Notes under the pieces: model-generated | Databases searched by the model: none | The model's input: only the letters and a program-made list of their open reading frames with translations | What the model was told of the DNA's origin: nothing | Made by a program: the position numbers and the translations under genes | Source of the DNA: Streptomyces sp. ISL-100 | GTDB lineage: Bacteria; Actinomycetota; Actinomycetes; Streptomycetales; Streptomycetaceae | Direction of reading: 5' to 3' | DNA: 50,773 nucleotides | Assembly (NCBI RefSeq): GCF_018614615.1 | Contig: NZ_JAGGOK010000033.1 | Span: 1 to 50,773 of the forward strand | Shown: positions 14,932 through 23,293 of the stretch, piece after piece | Position numbering within the stretch: the stretch's first letter is position 1 | Layout of the letters: every line of letters begins with the position of its first letter

Positions 14932-17241
14932 TCAGCTGCGCTTCCAGCGCGGCTTGTCGTCGCGGCGGCCGAAGGAGCCGGTCGCCGTGCCGGTGCCGGT
15001 GCTGCCGGCGCCGCGGTGGTCGTCACGACGGCCCTGCGGGCGGTCGTGGCCGCCGGTGCGGAAGCCGCCGCCGGCCGGACGGTCGTCACGACGGTCGCGG
15101 TTGAACGGACGGTCGGCGCTGCCGGAACGGAAGCCGCCACCGGTGGCCGGACGGTCGTCACGGCGCTGGAAGCCGCCACGCTCGCCGCCACCGCGGTTGT
15201 CGTCACGACGGTCGTTGTCGCGGCGGAAGCCACCGCCACGGTTGTCGTCACGGCGCTCGAAGGGACGGCCACCACGGTCGCCACCACCGGCCGGACGGTC
15301 GTCGCGGCGCTGGAAGCCACCGCGCTCGCCGCCACCACGGTTGTCGTCGCGGCGGAAGCCGCCACCACGGTTGTCGTCACGACGCTCGAACGGACGGCCA
15401 CCACGGTCGCCACCACCGGCCGGACGATCGTCGCGGCGCTGGAACCCGCCACGCTCGCCGCCACCACGGTTGTCGTCGCGGCGGAAGCCGCCACGGTCAC
15501 CACCGCGGTCGCCGCCGCGGAAGCCGCCACGGTCACCGCCACGGTCGCCGCCACGGTCGCCACCGCGGTCGTCACGGCGCTGGAAGTTGCCGCGGTCGTC
15601 GCGACGCTCCGGCGCCGGGGCCGGAACAGCGGCAGCAGCCTCAGCGGCAGCAAGCTCGGCCTCGGCGGCCTTCGCCACCTCCGCCACAGCCTCGTCCGGG
15701 TCCTCGCCGCGCTCGCGCGCCGCGCGGGCGACCAGACGGGTCGCCTCCTCGCGGAGCTCGGTCGCACGGCGCTGGATGCGCTCCAGCTCGCGGGTGAGCT
15801 CCTTGGCCTCGCGCTCCGCCTGCTTGGCGGCGTTGTTCGCGGAATCGGCCTGGACCTCGGTCAGCGAACGGGCGCCGGTGATCTCGGCGACCTCCGGCTC
15901 GAACGCGCCCGCTCCACCGACGATGTGGCGCGAGGCGTCGACGCCCGCGTCCTCCATCAGGCGGAAGATCTGGCGGCGCTGGTGCGGCAGCGACAGGGAG
16001 ACGACGACACCGGACTTGCCGGCACGGGCGGTACGGCCCGAGCGGTGCAGGTAGTCCTTGTGGTCACCGGCCGGGTCCACGTTGAGCACCAGGTCGATGC
16101 CGTCGACGTGGATACCGCGAGCGGCGACGTCGGTGGCGACGAGGGCGTTGACGTAGCCCTTCTTGAAGTCTTCGAGGACGCGCGTACGAGCGCCCTGCGT
16201 CATGCCGCCGTGCAGTGCGTCGGCCTTGACGCCCGAGTCCTGGAGCTGCTCGGCGATACGGTCCGCGCCCAGCTGGGTGCGTACGAAGATGATCGTGCGG
16301 CCCTTGCGGGCGGCGATCGCGGCCGTGACCGGCGCCTTGTCCTTCGGCTTCACGACGAGGACGTGGTGGGTCATGGTCGAGACGTTGCCCTGCGCGCTGT
16401 CGACCTCGTGTGTGACGGGGTTCGTCAGGTAGCGCTTGACCAGCGTGCTGATCTCGTTCTCCATGGTCGCGGAGAAGAGCATGCGCTGGCCGCCGCCGGG
16501 GATCTGGTCGAGCAGCTCGGTGACCTCGGGCAGGAAGCCCAGGTCGGACATCTGGTCGGCCTCGTCAAGGACGGCGACCTGGACGTTCGCCAGTGAGCAG
16601 GCGCCGCGGTTGATGATGTCGCGCAGACGGCCCGGGGTGGCGACGAGGACGTCGACGCCGCGCTCCAGGGCGTAGATCTGGTTGCTCATGGACGTACCGC
16701 CGCAGACGACCTTCATCTTCAGGCCGAGTACGTCGCCGTACGGCTGAAGCGCGTCCGCGACCTGCATCGCGAGCTCACGCGTCGGGGTCAGGATGATCGC
16801 GCGGGGCTTCTTCTTCTCGGTGTGACCGCCGGCCAGCGTGGCCAGGGTCGGCAGACCGAAGGAGAGCGTCTTGCCGGAGCCGGTGCGGCCACGGCCGAGG
16901 ATGTCCTTGCCGGCCAGGGCGTCCGGGATGGTCGCGGCCTGGATCGGGAAGGGGGCGGTGACGCCGTTCTGCGCGAGCTTGCGGACGATGCCGTCCGGGA
17001 GGCCCAGGGAGGCGAAGGTCACAGTGGGCTCGGTGTCGACGTCGGCGTTGGCGTCGTCGGCATCGGCCTCGACCGTGTCATCGAGCTCAGCGATGTCGCC
17101 GGCTTCGGCGATCTCAGCGATCTCGGTGATCTCGGCGGCGATCTCGGTGGTGCTCTCCGCGGCCTCGATGACCTCGACGGCGGTCTCTACGACCGTCTCG
17201 TTCTCGGGCATGGCGGTGCGGTCAGTGCTGGAAATGGACAT
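14932..17241 (-). CDS. DEAD-box ATP-dependent RNA helicase with RGG-like tail
   Basis: 769-aa RNA helicase expected to remodel RNA in ribosome assembly, mRNA decay or cold response. An acidic N-terminal region (~1-70) precedes the Q motif (FASLGLPDG...FPIQ), Walker A GRTGSGKT (about 118-125), the DEAD box in VLDEADQMSDLGF, a SAT motif and HRSGRTARAG. The tail from about residue 540 is Arg/Asp/Gly-rich with tandem repeats and probably binds RNA without ordered structure. The ATG at 17241 (MSISSTDRTAM) was preferred over the upstream in-frame ATG at 17298 and the later MPENETV. The leader is about 180 bases. Confidence 0.9.
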   Translation of the reverse strand: MSISSTDRTAMPENETVVETAVEVIEAAESTTEIAAEITEIAEIAEAGDIAELDDTVEADADDANADVDTEPTVTFASLGLPDGIVRKLAQNGVTAPFPIQAATIPDALAGKDILGRGRTGSGKTLSFGLPTLATLAGGHTEKKKPRAIILTPTRELAMQVADALQPYGDVLGLKMKVVCGGTSMSNQIYALERGVDVLVATPGRLRDIINRGACSLANVQVAVLDEADQMSDLGFLPEVTELLDQIPGGGQRMLFSATMENEISTLVKRYLTNPVTHEVDSAQGNVSTMTHHVLVVKPKDKAPVTAAIAARKGRTIIFVRTQLGADRIAEQLQDSGVKADALHGGMTQGARTRVLEDFKKGYVNALVATDVAARGIHVDGIDLVLNVDPAGDHKDYLHRSGRTARAGKSGVVVSLSLPHQRRQIFRLMEDAGVDASRHIVGGAGAFEPEVAEITGARSLTEVQADSANNAAKQAEREAKELTRELERIQRRATELREEATRLVARAARERGEDPDEAVAEVAKAAEAELAAAEAAAAVPAPAPERRDDRGNFQRRDDRGGDRGGDRGGDRGGFRGGDRGGDRGGFRRDDNRGGGERGGFQRRDDRPAGGGDRGGRPFERRDDNRGGGFRRDDNRGGGERGGFQRRDDRPAGGGDRGGRPFERRDDNRGGGFRRDNDRRDDNRGGGERGGFQRRDDRPATGGGFRSGSADRPFNRDRRDDRPAGGGFRTGGHDRPQGRRDDHRGAGSTGTGTATGSFGRRDDKPRWKRS
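15229..15486 (-). repeat. Two tandem 129-bp repeats in helicase tail
   Basis: Adjacent near-identical 129-base units (15229-15357 and 15358-15486) each encode 43 residues built from FRRDDNRGGG, RGGFQRRDDRPAGGG and RPFERRDDNRGGG. Partial copies flank them. The near-identity at DNA level points to recent in-frame duplication or slippage. Confidence 0.8.
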
Positions 17242-17429
17242 ACGAAATGCGAAACCTCTCGGAGTCTCGGCACGCGCCCAAACTCCGTGAAATCGCAAAT
17301 CAATCGCAAATTCGACCGCCTCAGTGCGGTCAGGTCACGGTAAGGGAGAGTACGCGCCACGGGGCGCTCCAGGTCCTCGTTCTTTACGAGAACTCAACGG
17401 CGCCGGGCAATGGGATCAAACGATCTATA

Positions 17430-17459
17430 ACCATACGCACCCTCCCCCCCTTATGGCAA
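17430..17459 (-). promoter_or_regulatory. Putative housekeeping promoter of DEAD-box helicase
   Basis: Read leftward: TTGCCA (17459-17454), 18-base spacer, TATGGT (17435-17430). This is a fair sigma-70/HrdB match placed just downstream of the lipoprotein stop, giving a leader of about 180 bases before the helicase ATG. Predicted from sequence only. Confidence 0.45.
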
Positions 17460-17470
17460 ACCGAGCCCAC

Positions 17471-18076
17471 CTAAGCGGGTCCCACCTGCGGTGATGCCGC
17501 CGGCTCCCGCCGCATTTCGCGCCGCGTACCCATCGCCGCCGTCTGCGTGTCCGCCGCCGGTGACGCCGAGGGCGGCGGAGTGCTCGGCCCCGGCTCGGAC
17601 GGCTCCGGAGGCGGCGGCTCCGTGGCCGGCGGCGGCTCGGGCGGCTCCGGCGGCCGGGTCGGCTCCGGCGGCTCTTGCGTCGGCGCCGACACCCCGGGGC
17701 GCGGCTTCGGCGGGGTACCGCCGTGCCGGGGCGGGACCTCGGCGCTCTTCGAGGGCGCGGCCGAGGCACCCGGCGACGCGCCGGGGCTCGCCGACGGGTC
17801 GCCCCCGGCCTTGCCTTTGTCAGCCTTGTCACCGCCGTCGTGGCCGCCCGATGCCCCGCGTCCGCCCGTACGTCCGATTCCTCCCCCGCGCTGCGCCGTC
17901 CCGCCGTCGGGCTCCGCCGCCGCTGCCCCCTGCCGGGCGGCCGCCGAACGGGACGGGGCCGGCTTGCCCTCCTCGTCGTCGCTCACGCTCATGCAGCCCG
18001 CGGACGCCGCGACCGCGAGTACGGCAACGGCCAATCTGGCAGGGGCCAATCGGACATGACGGGGCAACTGGCGCAC
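17471..18076 (-). CDS. Pro/Ser-rich lipoprotein
   Basis: 201-aa putative lipoprotein. The GTG at 18076 follows GGAGG with 8-base spacing. A short positively charged start and hydrophobic stretch (RLAVAVLAVAA) lead to the lipobox ASAGC, so it would be lipidated at Cys about 31 and held on the outer face of the membrane. The mature part is low complexity: a Gly/Asp-rich stretch followed by Pro/Glu repeats (PPEPTRPPEPPEPPP) that may span the cell wall. No functional domain is seen. Confidence 0.65.
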   Translation of the reverse strand: MRQLPRHVRLAPARLAVAVLAVAASAGCMSVSDDEEGKPAPSRSAAARQGAAAAEPDGGTAQRGGGIGRTGGRGASGGHDGGDKADKGKAGGDPSASPGASPGASAAPSKSAEVPPRHGGTPPKPRPGVSAPTQEPPEPTRPPEPPEPPPATEPPPPEPSEPGPSTPPPSASPAADTQTAAMGTRREMRREPAASPQVGPA

Positions 18077-18167
18077 GGGGCGCACCTCCGGGGCACGGCG
18101 GGCGGGGATTTCACTGCCCAACTCCCTTTGGCCCACAAGGGACACGCCACAACGCCGGCCGGCGCCG

Positions 18168-18530
18168 CTACCCCGCCGCCCCCCGCGCGAGTTCGAACCC
18201 CAGAAAGACCGCGCCGAGCCCCACCAGAAACGAAGCCCCCACATTGGCCACAGCAAGAAACTTCCAGCCCCGCTCCGCCAGCCGCAGCGTCTCGTAGCTG
18301 AAGGTCGAGTACGTCGAAAGGGCCCCGCACAGCCCGGTCCCGAGCAGCGCGTACGTCCCCGAGGACACCAGCGCCCCCGTCAGCACCCCCAGCACCAGGC
18401 TCGCCCCCGCGTTCACGACGAACGTCCCCCACGGGAACACCGAATCGTGCCGCGCCTGCACCGCACGGTCTGTCAGATACCGCAGCGGCGCCCCGACCGC
18501 CGCCCCCACCGCCACCAGCAGCCAGGTCAT
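18168..18530 (-). CDS. crcB: CrcB/Fluc fluoride channel subunit 2
   Basis: 120-aa integral membrane protein with four predicted helices, a small Fluc-type channel that exports fluoride down its gradient. Family signatures are FVVNAGASLVLGVLTG and GLCGALSTYSTFSYE, the latter carrying the Ser/Thr-Phe track lining the pore. Its ATG overlaps the stop of the first crcB gene (ATGA), so the two subunits are co-translated. Paired, non-identical crcB genes in Gram-positives usually make a heterodimer. I see no fluoride riboswitch upstream. Confidence 0.88.
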   Translation of the reverse strand: MTWLLVAVGAAVGAPLRYLTDRAVQARHDSVFPWGTFVVNAGASLVLGVLTGALVSSGTYALLGTGLCGALSTYSTFSYETLRLAERGWKFLAVANVGASFLVGLGAVFLGFELARGAAG

Positions 18531-19015
18531 TCCGGGGCCCCCGCCCGCGCCACGGCGGCCCGCGTCAGCGCCACGCCCAGCCACACCGCGCCCATCGCCC
18601 CCGCGAACGTCCCGGCGGCGTACGCCATCGCGGCGAGCCCGTCCCCCCGCTCCAGCAGCCGCGCCACATCCACGGCGTACGTCGAGAAGGTCGTGAAGCC
18701 GCCCAGCACGCCGACCCCGAGGAACGGCCGCACCAGCGCATGACCGAGCCCCCGCTCGCTCACCAGCACCATCAGGACGCCGATCAGGGCGCACCCCACC
18801 ACATTGACGCCGAAGATCGTCCAGACGCTCCCGGGCCACAGAACCGTCGCCCCGTACCTGGCCAGCGCCCCCAGCACACCGCCCGCCGAGATCGCCGCGA
18901 GCACCCGCCACTTGCCGCGCCCGGCGGTCTCGGCACGCTGGGCGGCCACATGGAGATCGACATCCGGATCGATCACACCACCGGAACCACCACCAGAACC
19001 CGCCGCGTCACTCAC
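18527..19015 (-). CDS. crcB: CrcB/Fluc fluoride channel subunit 1
   Basis: 162-aa membrane protein, partner of the downstream CrcB. A hydrophilic Gly-rich N-terminal extension of ~35 residues precedes four helices with signatures GVNVVGCALIGVLM and GVLGGFTTFSTYAVD. The GTG at 19015 overlaps the stop of the small metallopeptidase gene (GTGA), so all three genes form one leftward transcript. The role is fluoride export, inferred from family membership. Confidence 0.87.
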   Translation of the reverse strand: MSDAAGSGGGSGGVIDPDVDLHVAAQRAETAGRGKWRVLAAISAGGVLGALARYGATVLWPGSVWTIFGVNVVGCALIGVLMVLVSERGLGHALVRPFLGVGVLGGFTTFSTYAVDVARLLERGDGLAAMAYAAGTFAGAMGAVWLGVALTRAAVARAGAPE

Positions 19016-19374
19016 CCGTACCCCAGCGCGTGCAGCCTCTCGTCGTCGATCCCGAAGTGGTGCGCCACCTCGTGGACCACCGTGATCTCCGTCTCCGCGA
19101 CGACGTCCTCCCGGGACTCGCACATCCGCAGCGTCGGCCCCCGGTAGATCGTGATCCGGTCCGGCAGCACGCCCGCGTACCACTCGCCACGGTCCGTCAG
19201 CGGGGTCCCCTCGTACAGGCCCAGCAGATCGGGACCGTGGTCGGGATCGTCCGTAGCCGGCTCGTCCTCCACGAACACCGCGACGTTGTCCATCAGTCGC
19301 GTCAGCTCCGGCGGGATCCTGTCCAGCGCCTCGGCGACCAGTTCCTCGAACTCCTCACGCGTCATCTCCAGCAC
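19012..19374 (-). CDS. Small zincin-like metallopeptidase family protein
   Basis: 120-aa cytoplasmic protein of the DUF1025-type 'metallopeptidase family'. An acidic N-terminal helix (EMTREEFEELVAEALDRIPP) is followed by a beta-rich body (GRLP-like LPDRITIYRGP) and the zinc motif HEVAHHFGID near the C-terminus. Catalysis has not been shown for this family as far as I know. The GTG at 19374 gives the conserved VLEMTREEF start; the ATG at 19365 is an alternative. First gene of the crcB operon. Confidence 0.8.
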   Translation of the reverse strand: MLEMTREEFEELVAEALDRIPPELTRLMDNVAVFVEDEPATDDPDHGPDLLGLYEGTPLTDRGEWYAGVLPDRITIYRGPTLRMCESREDVVAETEITVVHEVAHHFGIDDERLHALGYG

Positions 19375-19460
19375 CCGGCCATTGTCACGTAAATCCGTGC
19401 GACGGGGTGGGCTGAGCACCGGTGGGCATGGGGCCCCGCCGGGATGGGCATACGGGACCA

Positions 19461-21011
19461 ATGGTCCGCGCCCCGTTCCGAGCCAAGCCGACCTGGCCGT
19501 TGCCCTGGCCGCTGACCGGGCTGCAACGCCACTACCGCTCGCGTCACCCCGACCCCACCAGCACCCTCGTGCACACCCCGCACCCCTACGCACGGGTGCT
19601 CGGCCTCGCCGCGGTGGTCCTCGTCGGCGCCTGGCTCGGCCTGCTGATCGTCGGCAGCGTCCGTACGCCGGTCGGCCCGATGGACACCACCATGACGCTG
19701 CGCGCGTCCACCGCCGGCGGCACGAAGATCAACGTCTCCCCGCTGGGCGCCCTCGAACTCAACACCCACATCGCCCCCCTACGCCTGGACGTGGACGTCG
19801 ACCAGCTGGACCCGGTCCGCTCCCAGGCCCTGGTCGAGCACCCCGAACGCCTCTCCGGCCTCCAGGAAGAGATCACCCAGGACGTGGCCGACGGCACGAC
19901 CGACCTGGCCGTACGTTCCTGCGTCGCCGTCGTGTCGGGCGCCACCGCCCTGGGGCTCGCCGTCTACCGGCGCCCGCGCCGCGCCCTGGCGGCGGGCGGC
20001 CTCGCGCTCGCCCTGCTGACGGCGTCGGGCATCAGCGCGTACGCAACCTGGAACCCGAAGTCGGTCCTGGAGCCCAAGTTCTCCGGGCTCCTGTCCTCCG
20101 CGCCCTCCCTGGTTGGCAACGCGCGCAGCATCGTCAGCGAGTTCGACGTCTACCAGAAGGAGCTGGCGCGCCTGGTCACCAATGTGACGAAGCTGTACGA
20201 CGCCACTTCGACCCTCCCGACCTACCGGCCCGACCCGGCCACGATGCGCGTGCTGCACGTCTCGGACATCCACCTGAACCCGGCCTCGTGGCACATCATC
20301 GGCTCGCTCGTCGAGCAGTACGACATCGACGTGATCATCGACTCCGGCGACACCATGGACCACGGGACCGCCGCCGAGAACGGATTCCTGGACCCGATCC
20401 CCGACCTCGGCGCTCCGTACGTCTGGGTCCGCGGCAACCACGATTCGCTCGCCACCCAGCGCTACCTCGAAGGCATGGGGGACGACGTACACGTCCTGGA
20501 CGAGGGCAAGGCGGTCACGGTCGCGGGGCTCAGGGTGGCGGGCACGGGTGATCCGCAGTTCACGCCGGACCGCTCGGTCGAGGCGCAGGGCGACCCGGCG
20601 GAACGAATGGCGGGCATCCGCCTCGCCTCGGCCCTGCGCGACCAGCGGCGCGCCGGCACGCCCGTCGACATCGCGGTGGCGCACAACCCGGTCGCGGCCC
20701 GCGAAACGGACGGCACGGTTCCGCTCGTCCTGGCCGGACACGTCCACAACCGCAAGAACGAGGTCCTCGACCACGGCACCCGCCTCAAGATCGAGGGCTC
20801 GACGGGCGGCGGCGGGCTGCGGGCGCTGCAGAACGACGAGCCCGAGAAGGTCCGTACGTCGGTCCTCTATCTGGACCGTACGACCAAGCGGCTGCAGGCG
20901 TGGGACGAGGTCACCCTGGGCGGCCTGGGCCTCACAACGGCCGAGGTCAGCCGCCACCTCCCGGAGGAGAACAGGCCCGGAGCGACCCCTTCGCCTATTC
21001 GGTTTGGCTGA
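19461..21011 (+). CDS. Membrane-anchored calcineurin-like metallophosphoesterase
   Basis: 516-aa protein. About 150 residues at the N-terminal side hold three predicted membrane helices (VLGLAAVVLVGAWLGLLIVG; SCVAVVSGATALGLAVY; ALAAGGLALALLTASGISAY). A metallophosphoesterase domain follows, with ordered metal motifs SDIHLNP, DSGDTMDH, GNHDS and GHVHN. Topology suggests the catalytic domain is outside the membrane. The substrate is unknown. In-frame starts at GTG 19422 and ATG 19428 are possible; I prefer ATG 19461, which follows a weak GGGA. Confidence 0.82.
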   Translation: MVRAPFRAKPTWPLPWPLTGLQRHYRSRHPDPTSTLVHTPHPYARVLGLAAVVLVGAWLGLLIVGSVRTPVGPMDTTMTLRASTAGGTKINVSPLGALELNTHIAPLRLDVDVDQLDPVRSQALVEHPERLSGLQEEITQDVADGTTDLAVRSCVAVVSGATALGLAVYRRPRRALAAGGLALALLTASGISAYATWNPKSVLEPKFSGLLSSAPSLVGNARSIVSEFDVYQKELARLVTNVTKLYDATSTLPTYRPDPATMRVLHVSDIHLNPASWHIIGSLVEQYDIDVIIDSGDTMDHGTAAENGFLDPIPDLGAPYVWVRGNHDSLATQRYLEGMGDDVHVLDEGKAVTVAGLRVAGTGDPQFTPDRSVEAQGDPAERMAGIRLASALRDQRRAGTPVDIAVAHNPVAARETDGTVPLVLAGHVHNRKNEVLDHGTRLKIEGSTGGGGLRALQNDEPEKVRTSVLYLDRTTKRLQAWDEVTLGGLGLTTAEVSRHLPEENRPGATPSPIRFG

Positions 21012-21033
21012 CACCGAAACGCCGTAGTAGAGT
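21004..21033 (+). promoter_or_regulatory. Putative promoter of tRNA-Glu/Asp/Phe cluster
   Basis: TTGGCT (21004-21009), 18-base spacer, TAGAGT (21028-21033). It overlaps the end of the phosphoesterase gene. The inferred transcript has a ~150-base leader containing a 9-bp inverted repeat (21080-21088 with 21148-21156) before the first tRNA. Confidence 0.5.
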
Positions 21034-21192
21034 CTCCGACGTGCCTAAGGGCGCCGGTCAGGGCTTGACCGTTCTGAGACCCCAGAGGTTGAAGAAGAAG
21101 CGGAACCTCTTGAGGGGAAGCGGAGTCACATGCTTCTCACGTCTCCTCCTCTGGGGGGCGACAGACGCAGAAGCAGCAACACTAGCTGTTTT

Positions 21193-21265
21193 GCCCTCAT
21201 CGTCTAGTGGCCCAGGACGCCGCCCTTTCAAGGCGGTAGCACGGGTTCGAATCCCGTTGGGGGCA
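21193..21265 (+). tRNA. tRNA-Glu(UUC)
   Basis: 73-base cloverleaf: acceptor GCCCUCA pairs with UGGGGGC and the anticodon loop is CUUUCAA. The T-arm is GGGUUCGAAUCCC. First of three clustered tRNA genes; CCA is not encoded in full. Confidence 0.96.
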
Positions 21266-21303
21266 CGCACAACTGTGTGCGAGACTTGTCTCGCACCACG
21301 CTT

Positions 21304-21378
21304 GGTCCTGTGGAGCAGTTTGGAGTGCTCGCCACCCTGTCAAGGTGGAGGCCGCGGGTTCAAATCCCGTCAGGACCG
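21304..21378 (+). tRNA. tRNA-Asp(GUC), copy 1
   Basis: 75-base cloverleaf: acceptor GGUCCUG pairs with CAGGACC and the anticodon loop is CUGUCAA. Identical to the copy at 27866-27940. Confidence 0.96.
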
Positions 21379-21400
21379 CTGCGGATCGCGAGATCCGAGT

Positions 21401-21477
21401 GGCTGGGTAGCTCAGTTGGTACGAGCGATCGCCTGAAAAGCGATAGGTCGCCGGTTCGATCCCGGCCCCAGCCACCA
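21401..21477 (+). tRNA. tRNA-Phe(GAA), CCA encoded
   Basis: Acceptor GGCUGGG pairs with CCCAGCC, the anticodon loop is CUGAAAA, and the 3' ACCA is present in the DNA. Last of the cluster, followed by a terminator hairpin. Confidence 0.96.
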
Positions 21478-21482
21478 CTTCG

Positions 21483-21511
21483 AAGGCCCCCGCCCACTGG
21501 ACGGGGGCCTT
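21483..21511. terminator. Bidirectional terminator between tRNA cluster and ccdA
   Basis: Perfect 10-bp stem (21483-21492 with 21502-21511), 9-base loop, short T/A flanks. It serves the rightward tRNAs and the leftward ccdA-type gene, whose stop is 6 bases away. Confidence 0.8.
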
Positions 21512-21516
21512 TCGCG

Positions 21517-22356
21517 TTATCCCTCCTCGGTCGGTGCCTGGCGGCGGCGCCAGGCCCGCACGGCGAGCGTCGCTCCCGCCACGGCCACCACGCCGGTCAG
21601 CAGCACCGCGTCCGGCACCGACTCCCCGAGCCCGCTCACCCACTCCTCGACGGCGAACGAGTCGTCCACGTCCAGCAGGCCGGGCAGAGCGGTCGTCCCG
21701 TCGAATACGAGGAAGAGCGCGCCCAGCGTGATGAAGAAGAGCCCGGACAGCAGCGACGTGGTGTGCAGCTCGAAGCGCCCGGCCTTGAACGCCCGCCCCC
21801 GCAGCCACTGCCGCTTCCCCAGCTCGAACCGTTCCCAGAGCAGCGCGAGCAGGAACAGCGGCACGGCCATGCCCAACGCGTAGACGGCCAGCAGCAGTCC
21901 GCCGTACGCCGGGCTGCCGCTCACGGCCGCGACCGTGAGGACGCTGCCGAGGATGGGACCCGCGCAGAACCCCGCCAGGCCGTAGACGGCCCCCAGGGCG
22001 TACACCGAGGCCGCCGTCGTCGGCCGGATCCGCCCGGAGAGGGCGGCGATACGGCGTGAGGCGAAGCCTCTGCCGAGGATCTGCGCGACGCCGAGCGCGA
22101 TGATCAGCCAGCCGCCGGCCAGGACGAGCTGGTCGCGGTGCCCGTAGAAGAGCCGCCCGGCGTACGAGCCGGCCGCGCCCAGCGGCACGAGGGTGGTGGC
22201 CAGTCCGGCGTAGAAGATGCCGGTCCTGGCCATCAGGCGTGACGCCGAGTCGATGGAGTACGCGAAGAAGGCCGGGAGGAGGAGTGCGCTGCACGGGCTG
22301 AGCAGGGCCAGCAGCCCACCGAGGAAGGCGGCGAGATACCCGATGTCCGCGCTCAC
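21517..22356 (-). CDS. CcdA-family thiol-disulfide transmembrane protein
   Basis: 279-aa membrane protein of the CcdA/DsbD-beta family, which moves reducing equivalents from cytoplasmic thioredoxin to extracellular thiol proteins. At least six hydrophobic segments are present. The redox cysteines are the first in FLGGLLALLSPCSALLLP and the second in GLAGFCAGPILGSV. Its GTG overlaps the stop of the upstream DsbA-like gene (GTGA), so the two probably work as a redox pair on the cell surface. The C-terminus is basic and cytoplasmic. Confidence 0.88.
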   Translation of the reverse strand: MSADIGYLAAFLGGLLALLSPCSALLLPAFFAYSIDSASRLMARTGIFYAGLATTLVPLGAAGSYAGRLFYGHRDQLVLAGGWLIIALGVAQILGRGFASRRIAALSGRIRPTTAASVYALGAVYGLAGFCAGPILGSVLTVAAVSGSPAYGGLLLAVYALGMAVPLFLLALLWERFELGKRQWLRGRAFKAGRFELHTTSLLSGLFFITLGALFLVFDGTTALPGLLDVDDSFAVEEWVSGLGESVPDAVLLTGVVAVAGATLAVRAWRRRQAPTEEG

Positions 22357-23093
22357 TCGGCGGCCTTCGCTGCCTTCTCTGCCTTTGCCGCCGCCTCGAT
22401 GGCCGTGGTGAAGGTCTCCGCGGGCTGCGCGCCGGCGATCGGCCGGCCGTTGACGAGGAAGGACGGCGTGGAGGTCGCGCCCAGTTGGTACGCCTCCTCC
22501 TGGTCCTTCTTCACGGCCTTCACGGCGGCTTCGCTGCCGGTGTCCCGGGTGAAGCGGGCGAGGTCCTTGACCCCGGCCTCCTCGGCCAGCGCCTTCAGCC
22601 GGGCGTCGCCGAAGCCCTTCTCCTTGGCGCCGTCGGCGTACGCGGCCGCGTGGAACTGCCAGAAGCGGCCCTGCTGCCCGGCCGCCCATGCTCCGCGGGC
22701 CGCCGCGTCCGACTCCTCGCCGAAGATCGGGAAGTTGCGCCATTCGATGCGCAGGGTGCCGTTGTCGACGTACTTCTTCACGAGGCCGGGCTCGGTGTCG
22801 CGGGCGAACTTTCCGCAGTAGCCGCACTTGAAATCGGCGTACTCGATGAGGACGACGGGCGCGTCCGCCCTGCCCTGCGCGAGCGCGTCCTTGGCGTCGC
22901 GCCGGGCGAGCTTCGCCAGCTCGGGGTAGACGCCGGCCTGCGGATCGGCGGAGACCTCGTCGGTGGAGACGGCGGTGCGGCTCTCGCCGGGCGGCTTGGT
23001 GGCGGTGTACGAGACGACGCCGAGCAGGACGGCTGCGGCGGCGACGGCCGCGCCTATGGCGACGGGCTTGGAGCGGGAACGGGAGGAGGTCAT
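22353..23093 (-). CDS. Secreted/anchored DsbA-like thioredoxin-fold protein
   Basis: 246-aa thioredoxin-fold oxidoreductase (DsbA/Thioredoxin_4 type). A basic start (MTSSRSRSKPVAIG) and a single hydrophobic segment (AAVAAAAVLLGVVSY) export or anchor it. The active site is FKCGYCGKF at about residues 87-95, and TSTPSFLVNG holds the cis-proline. The ATG at 23093 follows GGAG. It is coupled to the CcdA-type partner, which would keep it reduced. A role in folding or cytochrome maturation of exported proteins is inferred. Confidence 0.87.
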   Translation of the reverse strand: MTSSRSRSKPVAIGAAVAAAAVLLGVVSYTATKPPGESRTAVSTDEVSADPQAGVYPELAKLARRDAKDALAQGRADAPVVLIEYADFKCGYCGKFARDTEPGLVKKYVDNGTLRIEWRNFPIFGEESDAAARGAWAAGQQGRFWQFHAAAYADGAKEKGFGDARLKALAEEAGVKDLARFTRDTGSEAAVKAVKKDQEEAYQLGATSTPSFLVNGRPIAGAQPAETFTTAIEAAAKAEKAAKAAE

Positions 23094-23293
23094 GGGTGTT
23101 CGGTACTCCTGGATGGAATGCGGGAGGTGGAAGTGGGCCGGCGGTGGGGCGGGGCATTTGTCCCCCACCCGCCCCTTCGCGAACCGGCGCTCCGCCCCGG
23201 ACACGCCCGGAGGGCGTCTTTGTGGTCCGGGGGCTGGGGCTTGCCCCAGTTCGGGAAGGGGGGTGGGGAACCAAGCCCGCCGCAAGCGGCGGC

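Noticed and set aside
14732..16596. Long plus-strand frames (440 and 526 aa) opposite the DEAD-box helicase
   Set aside because: Their low-complexity products (RSSRR, TVVTT) mirror the helicase RGG repeats; the opposite strand has all helicase motifs.
18168..19374. Fluoride riboswitch before the crcB operon
   Set aside because: crcB genes are joined by 4-base overlaps to an upstream metallopeptidase gene, leaving no leader, and I see no fluoride-aptamer consensus before 19374.
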